Shown: positions 45,688 to 58,600 of the stretch, one piece after another
How the letters are laid out: every line of letters starts with the position of its first letter
Numbering within the stretch: position 1 is the first letter of the stretch
Assembly: GCA_001692895.1 (NCBI GenBank)
Contig: KV748240.1
Span: 875,239 to 939,238 of the forward strand
Direction: 5' to 3'
DNA: 64,000 nt
Source: Cenococcum geophilum 1.58
Taxonomy: Eukaryota > Ascomycota > Dothideomycetes > Gloniales > Gloniaceae
Program-made: the position numbers and the translations under genes
Notes under the pieces: generated by a model
Database searches by the model: none
What the model was told of the DNA's origin: nothing
The model's input: only the letters and a program-made list of their open reading frames with translations

Positions 45688-47553
45688 ATGGCTTCCAACA
45701 CGTCTCTAAAACGCTTGTATACAAAATGTACTGTTTTATTGTACCTTCCTGTTGCGCTCTGTCATATGCAAATGAACAATCCTTTTCCTTTACGCAGTCC
45801 ATTAGATCCTCAGACTCCGGAGAACTTCAAGGACTACAACATGGTTGCGCCTCTGAATCCCAGCGGAAGCGACTTCTCCTGCAAAGGCTACCAGTACAAC
45901 ACACCGTTGAGGTCAACAGCAGCCTATACCGCCGGAGAAACGTACAATATGTCGGTTGTTGGAGGAGCTACGCACGAAGGGGGTTCCTGTCAACTCTCCT
46001 TGTCCTATGACAACGGTTCGACGTTCAAGGTCATCAAATCTATGATCGGCGGATGTCCTCTTACTCTATCGTACAACTTCACCATCCCGGCCGAGGCTCC
46101 CAGCGGTCAGGCCTTGTTTGCGTGGACATGGTTTAACCACGAAGGCAATCGCGAGATGTACATGAATTGTGCTGTTGTCAACATCCTCAGCAGCACTAAC
46201 TATCTAGGCAAGAGAGCATCAATGGAAGCACTAGCTTCCCTTCCAGATTTATGGGTTGCTAATCTTGCCGGTATCAACTCCTGCAAGACCATCGAGGGAA
46301 CAGATCCCGTCTTCCCAGATCCCGGAACTGATGTTGTTTATGGCAACGGCATGAGCAGTGCGGATACTGCTTCCACTGCCATTGGGCAGTGTAATGGTAG
46401 GTCCATAGCTGGGGGTAACAGTTCGTCCATGTATGCTGCACCTTCATCACCTGCTGCCGGGATGGGCTACACAACTCCTACACCATACGCGGCCGCTCCA
46501 ACAAGTTCAGTGGAGACGGATATGAATATGGACATGAGCTACGATCCACATTCGCCAGATTATTACTATCCCGCCACTGCGACGGCCACTCCCACAGGAG
46601 ACTGGGGTCCATCAGTGGATGCGAACGGTGGTGATAGACCAGGACAAAATCCTAGCCAAGGTCAATGGGAAGACCCCGCGGCAGGCCCAAGTGATGGGCC
46701 AGGACAACTCAGCGAAGTGGCAGCTTTCCGCATCTGGAGCCCGACATCGACTTGCATCCAACCCCCAGACGTCACGGTTACAGTAACTCCTTCAGGCTGG
46801 CCAACTCAGCCATCGGGCTGCTGGGGCAATATGCATAGTTGCGGTGACTGCTGGTGGCCAAGCTCCTGCATAACCATCAACTACTGTTCCACTACGTGTG
46901 GGATTCAGTCATCAACGCTTCATACCGCAACCCAAGAGCCTACAATCACGCTTACGGCCATCCACACTATAAGCAAATACTCCAGCACAGGATCCCCAAC
47001 CCTTCCTCCGCCCCTACCGCCGCCGCACCCATCTTGCACTAACAATCCACCCCCTTACGCCACCGGTGACCCCTCAGCCTACCTCCCCTGCGCCCCCGGC
47101 ACATTCCTCTGCACATCCTCTTCCAACTTCTTAACCTGCACCCAAACCAACACAGGCTGGACCTACGGCACCTCACGCGCCGTCGCCAGCGGGATGATGT
47201 GCCTGCCCTTCCTCTCTCCCAGCACATCCCCGCACAAAGCGCGGGGCGCCGCCGCCGCTCCAAGTCCGCAAGGCTTCCCAATGGGCCCCGGACCCGTCCT
47301 GCCTAACGGTCCGATCCCAGGCTGGCCGCAGGGCCCGAATTGGGGGTCGGAAACCTGTCCGCTTGTGCCATCCGGGTTCTATCGCAATGACCGGTACGTG
47401 AGGGCGAGGCCGCAGGGCAGCTGCTCGCCGGATGGGAGCGTCGTGTGCAATGGGCCGAGTGACTTTAGCATTTGTGATCAGGGAGGCTGGATTGATATGG
47501 GAGGGGTGGCGGCTGGGACGCAGTGCGTGAATGGGAAGATTGTGCCGGTTTGA
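45688..47553 (+). CDS. Secreted AA11-type lytic polysaccharide monooxygenase with C-terminal Cys-rich modules
   Basis: Single exon, 621 aa. A signal peptide ([10 protein letters not shown]) ends so that the mature protein begins with His26. Together with His96 ([10 protein letters not shown]) this forms the copper histidine brace. AA11-like landmarks follow: [30 protein letters not shown] (about residues 60-165). A long Ser/Thr/Pro/Gly linker follows, then Cys-rich segments ([19 protein letters not shown] and [20 protein letters not shown]), resembling the chitin-binding-like X278 module often attached to AA11. The probable role is oxidative cleavage of chitin or the fungal wall, extracellularly. 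The enzyme-family call is firm; substrate is inferred. Confidence 0.8.
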   Translation: MASNTSLKRLYTKCTVLLYLPVALCHMQMNNPFPLRSPLDPQTPENFKDYNMVAPLNPSGSDFSCKGYQYNTPLRSTAAYTAGETYNMSVVGGATHEGGSCQLSLSYDNGSTFKVIKSMIGGCPLTLSYNFTIPAEAPSGQALFAWTWFNHEGNREMYMNCAVVNILSSTNYLGKRASMEALASLPDLWVANLAGINSCKTIEGTDPVFPDPGTDVVYGNGMSSADTASTAIGQCNGRSIAGGNSSSMYAAPSSPAAGMGYTTPTPYAAAPTSSVETDMNMDMSYDPHSPDYYYPATATATPTGDWGPSVDANGGDRPGQNPSQGQWEDPAAGPSDGPGQLSEVAAFRIWSPTSTCIQPPDVTVTVTPSGWPTQPSGCWGNMHSCGDCWWPSSCITINYCSTTCGIQSSTLHTATQEPTITLTAIHTISKYSSTGSPTLPPPLPPPHPSCTNNPPPYATGDPSAYLPCAPGTFLCTSSSNFLTCTQTNTGWTYGTSRAVASGMMCLPFLSPSTSPHKARGAAAAPSPQGFPMGPGPVLPNGPIPGWPQGPNWGSETCPLVPSGFYRNDRYVRARPQGSCSPDGSVVCNGPSDFSICDQGGWIDMGGVAAGTQCVNGKIVPV

Positions 47554-47885
47554 GGAGAGTGGGGAGGAGGGGTGTGATAGGTTTGCCGTTCGAGATCTGC
47601 ATTGTGTTTGTTGGATTTCGTTATCTTTGCATTAGGGACAGAATGGTATTTTATCGTTTTTTTTGGTTTAAGTGGTAATTCCTATCTCGCGTCGTTAGTC
47701 TAGGTTTCAAGGCAAAATTGTAGGAGGTAGAAATTTTCAAAAGTTAGCAAATAGCCTCAGGAGCATGAAGCTACGCTAAATTCTATTAAATTCATGATCT
47801 ATTTCGTAATCGGCCGCTGACCATCTTAAAGACCATCTTTCCAACGCGAGTTTCATATAAAAATGCAATTTCCCAGGAATCCGTC
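47554..47885. other. Convergent 3' spacer
   Basis: 332 bp between the LPMO stop and the Dicer stop (convergent genes). No gene was seen. Confidence 0.5.
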
Positions 47886-50800
47886 TCACTCGGTATCAAT
47901 TTTCCAGTTCTCTTCGTCAGTTTTCTGCCTCTTGAGTCCTCTCTCCACCTCGGCCTCTCCTACCTCTACTTCAACGCCATCGAACGCTTCAGCGTCATCG
48001 AACGCTTCAAGCCGCACGCCTCCCTCTCCCTCCAAAATTCCCACAGCCCTCCACGCCGCCTCCGTCTCAGCATTCACCCTCCCCCTCCCCTCAGCCACAC
48101 CCCCAATCTCCTTCTTGCCCATCTTTACCTGACACTTATAACGGCCATCTTCCACCTTTCCTATAGGCACATACTCGACCTTATCACTGACAGCCAGATG
48201 TCCCAGTCGCTCTTTAGGATGCAGACAATCAACATTATCCCTAAGCACCCGCTCCAAAGAATCCAAGATCCCGAGCTTCCTGATAAAGCGCTCGCATGCT
48301 GAGATGTCACCACGGCTATCGACGTACACGGCGCCAATGACGCTCTCGACGATATCAGAGAAGAACTTTTCCGCGTCAGTGCGCGCGAACAGGTGCCACG
48401 GGTACTTCTGGCCGTGCTGCAACTCGTGCAGAATTTCGTCTCGAGACGCCTTATGCCGTCCCACGGCAGCTTGCTGCAGGCCGAAGATGCTCTGGGAAGA
48501 GTAGCGGAGGAATTGCCAGAGAGCTTTGGCGACGGGCGCTGGTTTTGGAGCCGGCTGGCCGGTGACTGGGTTGATGGTTATACTGAATTGTTCTTCGAGC
48601 ACGGTGGCCTCGAAGGCGAGGAAGGCTAGGAAAGATGCGTTGACCATGGCGGTCCGGATTGAGTGCATTTTTTGGTGCGAGAGCTCGGGCGTGTGGGTAT
48701 AGAGGCGATTCACAACTATATAATCGAGAATAGCGTCGCCAAGGAATTCTAAACGTTGGTACGAAGAGGTTGCGGTTTCTGCAGGGCCAACGTAGGATGC
48801 ATGGGTCAGAGCTTCAAGGAGAAGGCATTTCTTTGTGAACTTGTAGTCAATAAGATTTTCGACGGCCAAAAGATGGGTTGGAGAAGGGTGGGATGGAACA
48901 GCGTCGAACAGGAGCGTCCGACATTCGGCAGGCTCAATCCAAGGTTCGGTGGGAAGAAGCGTTTGGATGCATGTAATAGCCTTCGATAGTCCACCCTCGA
49001 TGTAGCAAGCGCCAATTAGCGATTCTACAACATCAGCGAGCAGCTTCGTGGAGCGTAGGGGCTTCTCCTTTTCTTGATCCTCACTCGAAAGAATGTCCTG
49101 AGAATATCGTGGACGCCATTTCGCTCCAGTGAATGCCTTCGTGGTAATGAACTTGTCAAGTCCTGTAGCCAGAGTAGCTTTAGCCAGGAAGCCATTTGAA
49201 TTTGTGCGCCCCTTCGCGGCGGTGAGGTAACTCTCAGGCCAATTCGGATGTGCTGCCGTGAGCGAGAGTGAAGTTAAAACTTTTAGAATACAATCGCCGA
49301 GGAACTCCATTCTTTGGTAGTTACAGCTTTCATTTGTTGATGATGCAGTCGTAGCTGTGACCAGGAGATTTAGACTTGAGAGAGGGAGAGAGACTGGTGC
49401 CAAAATTGTAGTCCGCAGAGTTTCTGCAATCAGAAAGATCTCGTAACGATGTAAGATAGATGGAATGAAGAGAGCAAAGATAGCAAAGGAAGCAGGAAGC
49501 AGACTAATAGAGCAATCTCTAGCATCTATGCTCTGAACTGCAGTATATGCCTCGTTTACCTGGGCCCCTCGGTCAGGGATGCGATGCAAAAAATCTCTTC
49601 GTTTGGGAAATTTTAAGACCTCAACTTGAGGGCCTTCCTCCAGGTTTAAACTTTTAACGGTTGATTCACTCTCGGGGAGCCTAATATTTTTAAAGATGAA
49701 AGCGCCCGCTTTTCCTGTTTCATGAACAATCCCGAAGTCGTCCGGTTGAGATAAATTAGCATTGGATAGGTCCAGGATGGGCCGAGAGCCTTCGGTAGAG
49801 TAATGCCAATGAAGGATTTGCTCAAAAGTCCAAGGTTCTAGTGGCCCACCAGGAACAAAGAGTGAAATAAAGTCATATCTTTCTTCTGTCATACGGCTTC
49901 CATAAACCGAGCAGAGAAGCTTTCGAGTGATAGCTTGCATAGTTTGTATTTCTTCAGCTTCATATGTCTTATCATCAAGCGGCCATGCAGTGACTACATA
50001 TTTCTTTGTCTCATTCCAATGAAGGACCACAGGAGGTATGTAAGGCATTGGAACAGGCATTAGCATGACTATCTTCAAAGGCTTCTCCTCGGGCGACACG
50101 AGACTGAGAAGCACTCTGTGATAGGTGCTAGGAGATGAGAGCTGCTGTCCTGCGACACCAATCCAGGGGTCTAGCCTTGGTGCTGTTAGAATGAGCGAAG
50201 GGCGGTCGTCGGATACATTGAATTCCGGCTTTTCGTCTTGCTGGTCAAGTAGAGGCAGTAGATTATCATTGATTAAGCCAGCAGCATGCAGAGCCTTATA
50301 GGCTTGAAACGCAGCGTCTCTCTTAGCGTTACGTTCTGTTCGCCAGTATCTTGAACTCTTAGCTGTCCTGACGGTAGTATCTACGGATACGGGAAGGGTA
50401 ACGGTAGCCGTTATCATGTCATCGGTGTCTTGATCAAAAGAGAATTGTGGCCTCATGTCAATATACGAACTTGACTGTAGAAGTGCGCAGAAATGGTGGA
50501 GGTGCTGCGAGGCATTGTCGAGTGTTAAAAGGGCACTAAAGGTTCAAAGTTAGTGTGAATGATCTCAATAATGGTGTGTACTGGTATCTATGGAACAGTC
50601 CCAAAGCGCGAAGTCGCATCATCTAAAAGGAGGGAGTTGTAGTTCTAAGCAGTCCGGGACCATTCAATGGACCCCGAGATAGTTCTGATTAGGCAAAAAA
50701 CAGTAATCTCTGAGTAGGCAATTGGACTAATCAAAACGTACCCCGTTGATTCAATACGAAATAGTAGATCTTCATTCTCCTCGGCTAATTCTCTTTCTTC

Positions 50801-52648
50801 TGCGGATTTGATCTCGCGCAGGTCATTTAGATACGCCTCTTTCATTTCTTCTTCAAGATCATGCCATCTATCTGGAGAAGCTAAAGCTGAACCACAGTCG
50901 GGTACAAGGATAATGTACTTTGACTCTTCCTTCCTGGCTCGGCCGCGGCGCTGAATGAAGGACTTGAGGTTCTTCGGTGGTTCAAAACAAATGACAATGT
51001 GACAACTAGATACATCAATACCCTCCTCGAGTACGCTTGTCGCTATTATGAGGTTCTTTTTCCCTTGACGAAAATCATCTAGGGTTTGTTGCTGATTCCG
51101 AGGCTCTGCGAGATCAGCTATATTTCCTTTGCGTTTTGAGGATGTAGAGGTGCCGACAAAAGTGCCGACATTGAAGAGCGGTTGTGTCCTGGGGTGTATA
51201 GCAAGCAATTGGGCGAGCGCAGCCACGGCCGCTCTTTGCTCTACGAAAATGAGACCCGTAAAACCCGGGCAAGATTGTGTAATCAAGGCATCAATCAAGC
51301 TTTGTAACTTTGGAGATATATGTTCCGTTAGTAACGGTAGAGGGGTGGCCGCGTCGTCTAACAGAACGTTCTGTAGAATTTCCTGAAGATACTTCTTCTC
51401 CGCGCCAACCCATTGATTAAACTGCTGGCCGGACTGCTGTAGCATAGTAGTGTATTTCATGATGCATTGTCGGAGATACCAATCCGCAGCGAAAGCGCCG
51501 AGCTCATTGTGTATGTCTTTTGTTCTGGTAATAAGAACTTTCAGCTGCTTTCGACAGTACGTATCTTGGTCTACAAGAACTTTGTGTAATCTCCTGGGCG
51601 CGTGTGTATCACCACTCTTGACGCTCTCAATTAAACCTGTCACATAAGGGTCTTGCATGATATCAAGCTTTGAGTGAATTTTTTCAAGAGAGCTCAGCAA
51701 AGGCGGAGATCTCAACACACCAACCTGGGTTGATAGATATATGACCTTGGTGAGCTCGGGTCTGTGGACAAAGCGTATTAACTCAGAGCGGTGGATCTTG
51801 GGTGTCTTAGTAATAGCGTTTAGATTTTGTTCGATGGTTCTGCAAAGGCTTAGAATATTACTCATCAACCGTGAGGTGAACATACTGAAGACCTCCTGCC
51901 TTAGCATTGATGACGGGGCTAGCGCTGAGCCCTAAAATCCTAGGTATAGAGTTTGTCTGACTAGTCAGAGCTAAAGGCATGTAGAATCGCTTCATGATTT
52001 GGTTTGCTGGATGTTTCAACGTGCAATGGTGGGCTATCAGGAATTAGCATATGCTCTGAAAGTAAACGCTGCGCTGTTGAAATATACCTTCATCGAATAT
52101 CATTAGTGCCAATTGCGTAATTTGGACAAAGCCGTGAGAAAGAGCGTCAAGCAGCACCGCGTGTGTAGACACAACGACTCGAATATTTTTGAGCACAGCG
52201 TCCCAGATAACTTGATCTGTCCAACGGTCAACGTCGTCGTCTCCACTGAGGAATCGGACTCCAAATGCAGGTAAATGCGTGCGAAAGACGTGATATTGTT
52301 GGTGGCATAAAGTGACGGTGGGGGCGAGAAACCAAACAAGCTGAGTGAGTAGTATCAGAAATCAGGCTGACCGGAGGACATGATATTTCTTACTTTATCA
52401 GGATTACAATTTTCTAGTTCTGCAGCTGTTCGGGCAAGAGCTCTAGAAAGAAAATTAGACCAAAAATTTAGGTCAAGTGTGTATACTTACATGTGCGTCT
52501 TTCCACTTCCTGTGTCCATTGCAACAATGATATTTTCACTTAGACTCTCTTCCACCATCTCAGCTTGATATGACCGCAGGCGAAATGGTTCCTCGGGAGC
52601 TCCTGTATTAACGGTGCTTTCATTAGTGGCATTCTGAAGAGTCTCCAT
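47886..52648 (-). CDS. dcl2: Dicer-like protein 2
   Basis: Exons 52648-52491, 52442-52394, 52340-52088, 52033-51886, 51839-50742 and 50535-47886 give 1451 aa with consistent phase. Order: DExD/H helicase with DTGSGKT (residues 45-51) and FDEAHH (about 151-156), LGLSASPV, helicase C domain ([19 protein letters not shown]), Dicer dimerisation domain ([16 protein letters not shown]), then RNase IIIa ([12 protein letters not shown], about 975; [13 protein letters not shown]) and RNase IIIb ([12 protein letters not shown], about 1155; [11 protein letters not shown]). Acidic catalytic residues look intact. It cuts double-stranded RNA into small RNAs for quelling and antiviral defence. Fungal Dicers often lack a clear PAZ, and none is obvious here. 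The gene lies next to RIP-mutated repeats but shows no decay. Confidence 0.93.
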
Positions 52649-52703
52649 GCTGAATTGGCTGAATGAGAAACCTGGATGACATTGTCGGGATCAATTGTAC
52701 GGA

Positions 52704-52985
52704 TTATCTCATAAATCAGACCCTCCGTAGTAGAATTTGGTTACGGGGCAGGGAAAGCACGTGCATTTGGCTCCCTATCACCCTCAAATTCTCCCTCGAA
52801 TTTTGACCTCTTTTACGAGCCGCGTCCCAACCACGAGGGTTATTATATATTTTATTAATACATTAGATTCGTTAGGTAATTATTATACCCCCACAAATAT
52901 ATACTATAACCCTGTATCTAGAATAATAAGGGGCGAGATATATCGTTATAGAACGTAAGAAATCGGGACGAAAGTGATAGGATTG
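52704..52985. mobile_element. Fragment of the hAT-like element family
   Basis: Starts TTATCTCATAAATCAGAC (52704-52721), one base different from the 18-bp TIR at 18108. 52830-52955 is homologous, in the opposite orientation, to 18875-19015. The right terminus was not found, so this copy is truncated or interrupted near the MITE and LINE that follow. Confidence 0.65.
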
Positions 52986-52987
52986 AT

Positions 52988-53119
52988 GTACCCTTAACCC
53001 GTCGGCGTGCGTCCAACGTTATCGATAAGGATCTAGCCAATAAGAAGCTCCTGTTCAACCTGATTCTTACGCGTTCCTGTCCGTGCGGCCTTGGCGTTGG
53101 ACGCAGACGGGTCAAGGGA
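52988..53119. repeat. Short palindromic MITE-like element
   Basis: Imperfect inverted repeat: CCCTTAACCCGTC..GTGCGTCCAACG at 52991-53017 against its complement at about 53094-53118, with a 3-4 base gap in one arm. Not AT-rich. No clear target duplication. Confidence 0.5.
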
Positions 53120-53244
53120 TAATTGAGTAGGCTTAAATCTTACTTCCTCCGCCAAGCAGGGCATAAACGCAGCGGTGCTTAACCGCCACAACACCAAGCC
53201 CAAGAAAGTTGCTAGTTCCTTCATTCTGAGAAAGTAGCGCCTCA

Positions 53245-55661
53245 AAAACGTATGTATATATGTATGTATATTCTATTATGGCCATACACCATCTAGGGTA
53301 TAGGCCGTTATAAAGCGCTAACTAAATACTTCCTGCCATTAACATGCTTGCTCTAGTTTAGAAGCTAACTATAAGAACTATATATCTATTACCTAACATT
53401 ATACTTAACTAAGGAAAAAATAAAGGAAAGTAATATATTACTATTAAAGAAAGTTAAAGTTTAGAGGTGAGCCTAAGTAAGTAGTTTTTAATGCCTTATA
53501 TCCGTAAGGCTATTCTAGCGTTGTACGCTTCTTAATTGGCGACGTACCAGTAGAGGTATGTATAGAGGAGGCTCGCGGTATATTCGGTTAGATAATTAGA
53601 AGAGGAATTCTTAAGAGTCTTCGCTTATTAATGTTGGCTTTTATACTCTCTATATCTTATACGCTTAGGTATAAACGTCCGGTCTCCTTTATAAATTTAA
53701 TTATAGCTTTAACTACGCTAATATCTGGCTTCCAGCGCTTAATTAGGCCGTTAATATTCCTGCCTCCTTTTTATTTGTGTAAGTAGCCTCCTAATATATA
53801 TAATAGATCCCTAAATCAATCTCTATATTACTCTCTTAGTTTAATCCTCTGCTACACCCACCTCCTATAAGAGAAGAGGAAGTGCTGTATTAACTCTATA
53901 AGCCCGCAGTCGCATAACGCCGTCTCTAATGTATTAATTTTATAGAGATATTCCTTTAAAAATAACTTACCGGTCTATAGCTACGCAAAAATAGCAGCTT
54001 CTAAGCTAATTAGCTACTAGTATAATTCTACAGCCTTTCTAAGGTGGAGTATTACGTTAATCTTTCTTATAAACTTGCCTATATTAGATCTTCCTAATAA
54101 AAGCGGTCCTGTTATTATTTTAGCTCTTTTTAACGCTTACGTTATAAAGTACCATAAAAGGCCGTCTTTTTATAGTAGCTCCTCGCTCTCTAGTCTTATT
54201 GCTACTTTAGTAAGCTTATTGACCTTCTTATTTCCTATAAATCCTAAGTGGCCTAAAATCTAGTATAGCGTAATATTATTTAGCCAAAGCTTTTTTAAAA
54301 TCTCTGTAACTATTTCCTAGCAGGCTTTAGCCCTCCAGCTCTATACTAATAGCAACGCTAATTACAAGTTAGAGAATATTCTTATACTAGATGCAGGTAT
54401 TAAAAAACCTACTTAGTTAACAGCCGTGCACGTAGGGTCCCACGGCTAGTTGGCTGCTTCGCTAATTACTAGAAGCTCTATAAGGTAAGCGTCGGCCTAA
54501 TTAGAGCTTACTACCGTTTTCGAAAGCGTTGCTTTAGATGGCGTAGTATACACACTAACTCCTGCCCTATTATTACGCACCGATGCATTAACGTATATGT
54601 TAACATATTACCACATTAGGCTTAGCCACCCACGGCGGGCATGTATATAGTTTGACCTCCAGCACCTCATTTACCTAGACATCCTTATATATCTCTGCTG
54701 TCCTTTAAAGCGGCGATTAGTGCCGTCTATAAAGCCTCTGTCTTTGAATTATCTAATAAGGATATAATTTGCCTAGTTTATAGATTAATACCTAGAACGC
54801 GATAGCCTAGTTACGCAGCCTTTGCTTAAGAGGGAGTAAGCCGGCTTCTACTTCTGCTATTAGTAGGGCGACAAAGCGGAACCCCCTAATAATAGCTTAT
54901 GCCGTAATCCTCTACGCCTACTAAAGGAGCTATATTAACTCTTATATCGCAAGCAGGTACTATATTAGTAACGCGTAGTCTACTATTAGTAGGACTAAGC
55001 TCTTAGCTAGCTGCTTAACGCTCTTAGACTATAGTCCCTTTAATCTACACAACGCTAGCGCCACCTTAGTAGCTTTGCCTGCCTTATCCGCTAGGTATAC
55101 CTTAAACCGTAGCTCCTTATTAAGGATTACCCTAAGGATTTTAACTTCCTAAGTTAGGGGGATCCCTTTTCCTTTAAATTAGAGCGGTGTGGTAGTATCC
55201 CTACCTACTTTTTTATATCTAGTAAGGTAGATAAATAACGTTTTTTTCGCTTTAAATTGGGCTCTACTAGTCCTTTCCTATTTCTTAAGCATCGGTATAA
55301 TCTCGCCCTAGATAATCTGCGTGTTTTCCTCCGCTATAGGGCCTATAACCTATACCGAGTAGTTGTTAACAAAGGCCATAGAGCTGCTATTTTTAGGTGC
55401 GCTTTATATAAGATCCGCGTTAAAGAATAGAAAGAGTATTAGGGCTAGTGCTAATCCCTACGGGAGACCCGCCTACGGGAGCGCTTGTACCTCTAATGTG
55501 TATCCATTAACTAGGATATAGGCTTAACGGTTTGTATAAAAGTCCTATACTTATTATATAATCGTCTAAGGTATTTAACGCTGCCGTAATCTCCTAATTT
55601 CCGGCTCTATGGCCATATTATTATACGCACCCTTAATATTAAATAATACTAGAGATAGCTG
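53245..55661 (-). mobile_element. 5'-truncated LINE copy (about 2.4 kb of 3' end)
   Basis: Read on the - strand, it covers the same sequence as 55680-58125 of the neighbouring longer copy and ends in the same TATACATAC-type tail at 53245-53275. RIP-type stops are throughout, so there is no functional frame. Confidence 0.8.
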
Positions 55662-58600
55662 CCTTAAAAACGTATGTATGTATATATATATATTCTATTA
55701 TAGCCATGCACTATTTAGGGTATAGGCCGTTACAGAGCACTAACTAAATACTTCCTACTATTAACATGCTTACTCTAGTTTAGAAGCCAACTATAAGAAC
55801 TATATATCTATTACCTAACGCCGTACTTAACTAAGGAAATAAAGAAAAGTAATATGTTACTATTTAGAAGAAAGATGGAGTTTAGAGGTAAGTCTAAGTA
55901 GTTTTTAATACCTCATATCCGCAGGGCTATTTTAGCGTCGTGCGCTTCTTAATTGGCGATATACTAATAAAGGCACGTATAGAGGAGGCTCGCGGTATAT
56001 TTAGTTAGATAATTAGGGGAGGAATTCTTAAGAGTCTTTACTTATTAACGTTGGCTTCTATACTCTCTATATCTTATACACTAAGGTATAAACATCCAGT
56101 CTCCTTTGTAAATTTAATTATAGCTTTAACTACGCTAATATCTAGCTTTTAGCGCTTAATTGGGCCGTTAATATTCCTGCCTCCTTCTTATCTGGGTAAG
56201 TAGCCTCCTAATATATATAATAGGTCCCTAAATCAATCTCTATACTACTCTCTTAGTTTAATCCTCTACTATACCCACCTCCTATAAGAGAAGAGAAAGT
56301 GCTATATTAATTCTATAAGCCCATAGTCGCATAACGCCGTCTTTAATGCATTAATTTTATGGAGATATTCCTTTAGAAATGTCTTGCCGGTCTATAGCTG
56401 TATAAGGATGGCCGCTTTAAAGCTAATTAGCTGCTAGTATAATCCTACAGCCTTTCTAAGGTGGAGTGTTATGTTAATCTTCCTTATAAACTTGCCTATA
56501 TTAGATCTTCCCGCTAAAAGCGGTTTTATTATTATCTTAGCTCTTTTTAAAGCTTACGTTATAAGGTACTATAGGAGGCCGTCTCTCTACGGTGGCTCCT
56601 CGCTTTCTAGTCTTATCGCTGCTTTAGTAAGCTTATCGGCCTTCTTATTTCCTATAAACCCTAAGTGGCCTAAAATCCAGTATAGCGTAATATTGCTTAG
56701 CCAAAGCTTCTTTAAGATCTCTACGACTATTTCCTAGTAGGCTTTAGCCCTCTAGCTTTATACTAATAGCAACGCTAATTATAAGTTAGAGAATATTCTT
56801 ATACTAGAGGCAGGTATTAGATAACCTACTTAGTTAATAGCCGTATACATAGGGTCCTACGGTTAGTTAGCTACCTCGCTAATTGCTAGAAGCTCTATAA
56901 GGTGGGCGTTGGCCTAATTAGAGCTCGCTACCATTTTTAAAAGCGTTGCTTTAGATGGCGTAGTATATACGCCAACTTCTACCCTACTATTGCGAACTAA
57001 TGCATTAACGTATATATTAACCTGCCCTAGCTTATAGTCTTTAATAATAGCTTAAGCATATTCTTCGTCCTTGTATATTACTACATTAGGCTTAGCCACC
57101 TATAGCGGGCATGTATACGGTTTAACCTCTAGTACCCTATTTACCTAGATATCCTTATATATCTCTGCTATCCTCTAAAGTAGCAATCGGTGCTATTTAT
57201 ATAGCCTCTATCTTCAAATCATCTAATAAGGATATAATTTGCCTAGTTTATGGATTAATACCTAGAACGCGATGGCCTAGTTATATAGCCTTTACTTAAG
57301 AGGGAGCAAGCTAGCTTCTACCTTTACTATTAGCAGAGTAACGGTGCGGAACCCCCTAATAATAGCTTATACCATAATCCTCTGCGCCTACTAAAGGAGC
57401 TATATTAACTTTTATATCGTAAGCGGGTACCATATCAGCGACATATAGTCCGCTACTAGTAGGACCGAGTTCTTAGCTAGCTGCTTAACGCTCTTAGGCT
57501 ACAGTCCCTTTAGTCTACGCAACGCTAGCGCTACCTTAATAGCTTTGCCTGCCTTATTTACTAGGTGTGCCTTAAACCACAGCTCCTTATTAAAGATCAC
57601 CCTAAGGATTTTAATATCCTGTATTGGGGGGATTCCTTTTCCTTTAAATTGGAGCAGCGTGGTAGCATTCCTACCCGCTTCTTTATATCTAGTAAGGTGG
57701 ATAAATAATATTTTCTTTGCTTTAAATTAAGCTCTACTAGTCCTCTCCTATTTCTTAAGCATCGGTATAATCTCGCCCTAGATAATCTACATGTTTTCCT
57801 CCGCCGTAGGGCCTATAACCTATACCGAGTAGTTGTTAATAAAGGCTATAGAGCTGCCATTTCTGGGTGCGTTTTGTATAAGATCCGCGTTAAAGAATAG
57901 AAAGAGTATTAGAGCTAGTGCTAATCCCTGCGGAAGATCTACCTATAGGAGCGCCTGTACCTTTAATATATATCCGTTAACTAGGATATAGGCTTAATAG
58001 TTTATATAAAAGTCCTATACCTATTATATAATTGTCTAAGGTATCTAATGCTGCTATAATTTCCTAATTTCCAGCTTTATAGCCACATTGTTATACGTAC
58101 CCTTAATATTAAATAATACTAGGGATAGCGTCTTCTTTTCTCTCTATGCTTTGAATACGTCCTCGCAGAGATATAATAGCGCGTATGTTGTTGACCTTTG
58201 CTTCCTAGCTCTAAAGTATATCTTAGGTAGTAGGCTATGTTCTTCTACTAGGTATACTATCCTCTCCGCCACTAGCGATTTAAGTACTTTTCCTAGCGTT
58301 AGGAGGAGGGAGATCGGCCTATAGTTATTTGCTACTATATAGTCCCCCCACTTCGGCTTCTACAGCAGCATAATCTTTACTACCTTTTATTCCTATAGTA
58401 CCTTTCCTATCTTAAGAGATTTAGTAAAGAGAGTGGTAATCTTACCACTTAGTACGGGCTATAGCTCTCGCCATATCTTAGCTAGTAGGCCGTTTCTTTT
58501 AGGAGCCTTATCTAGGCTAGCCCTAAATATAGCTGCTTTAACCTTATATTTGGCGATAGGCTTTTACGGTAATTAGTTATAGCTAGCTATAGTATCCTTT

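Noticed and set aside
48304..49015. Several short + strand and alternative - strand frames
   Set aside because: Shadows of the Dicer RNase III coding sequence.
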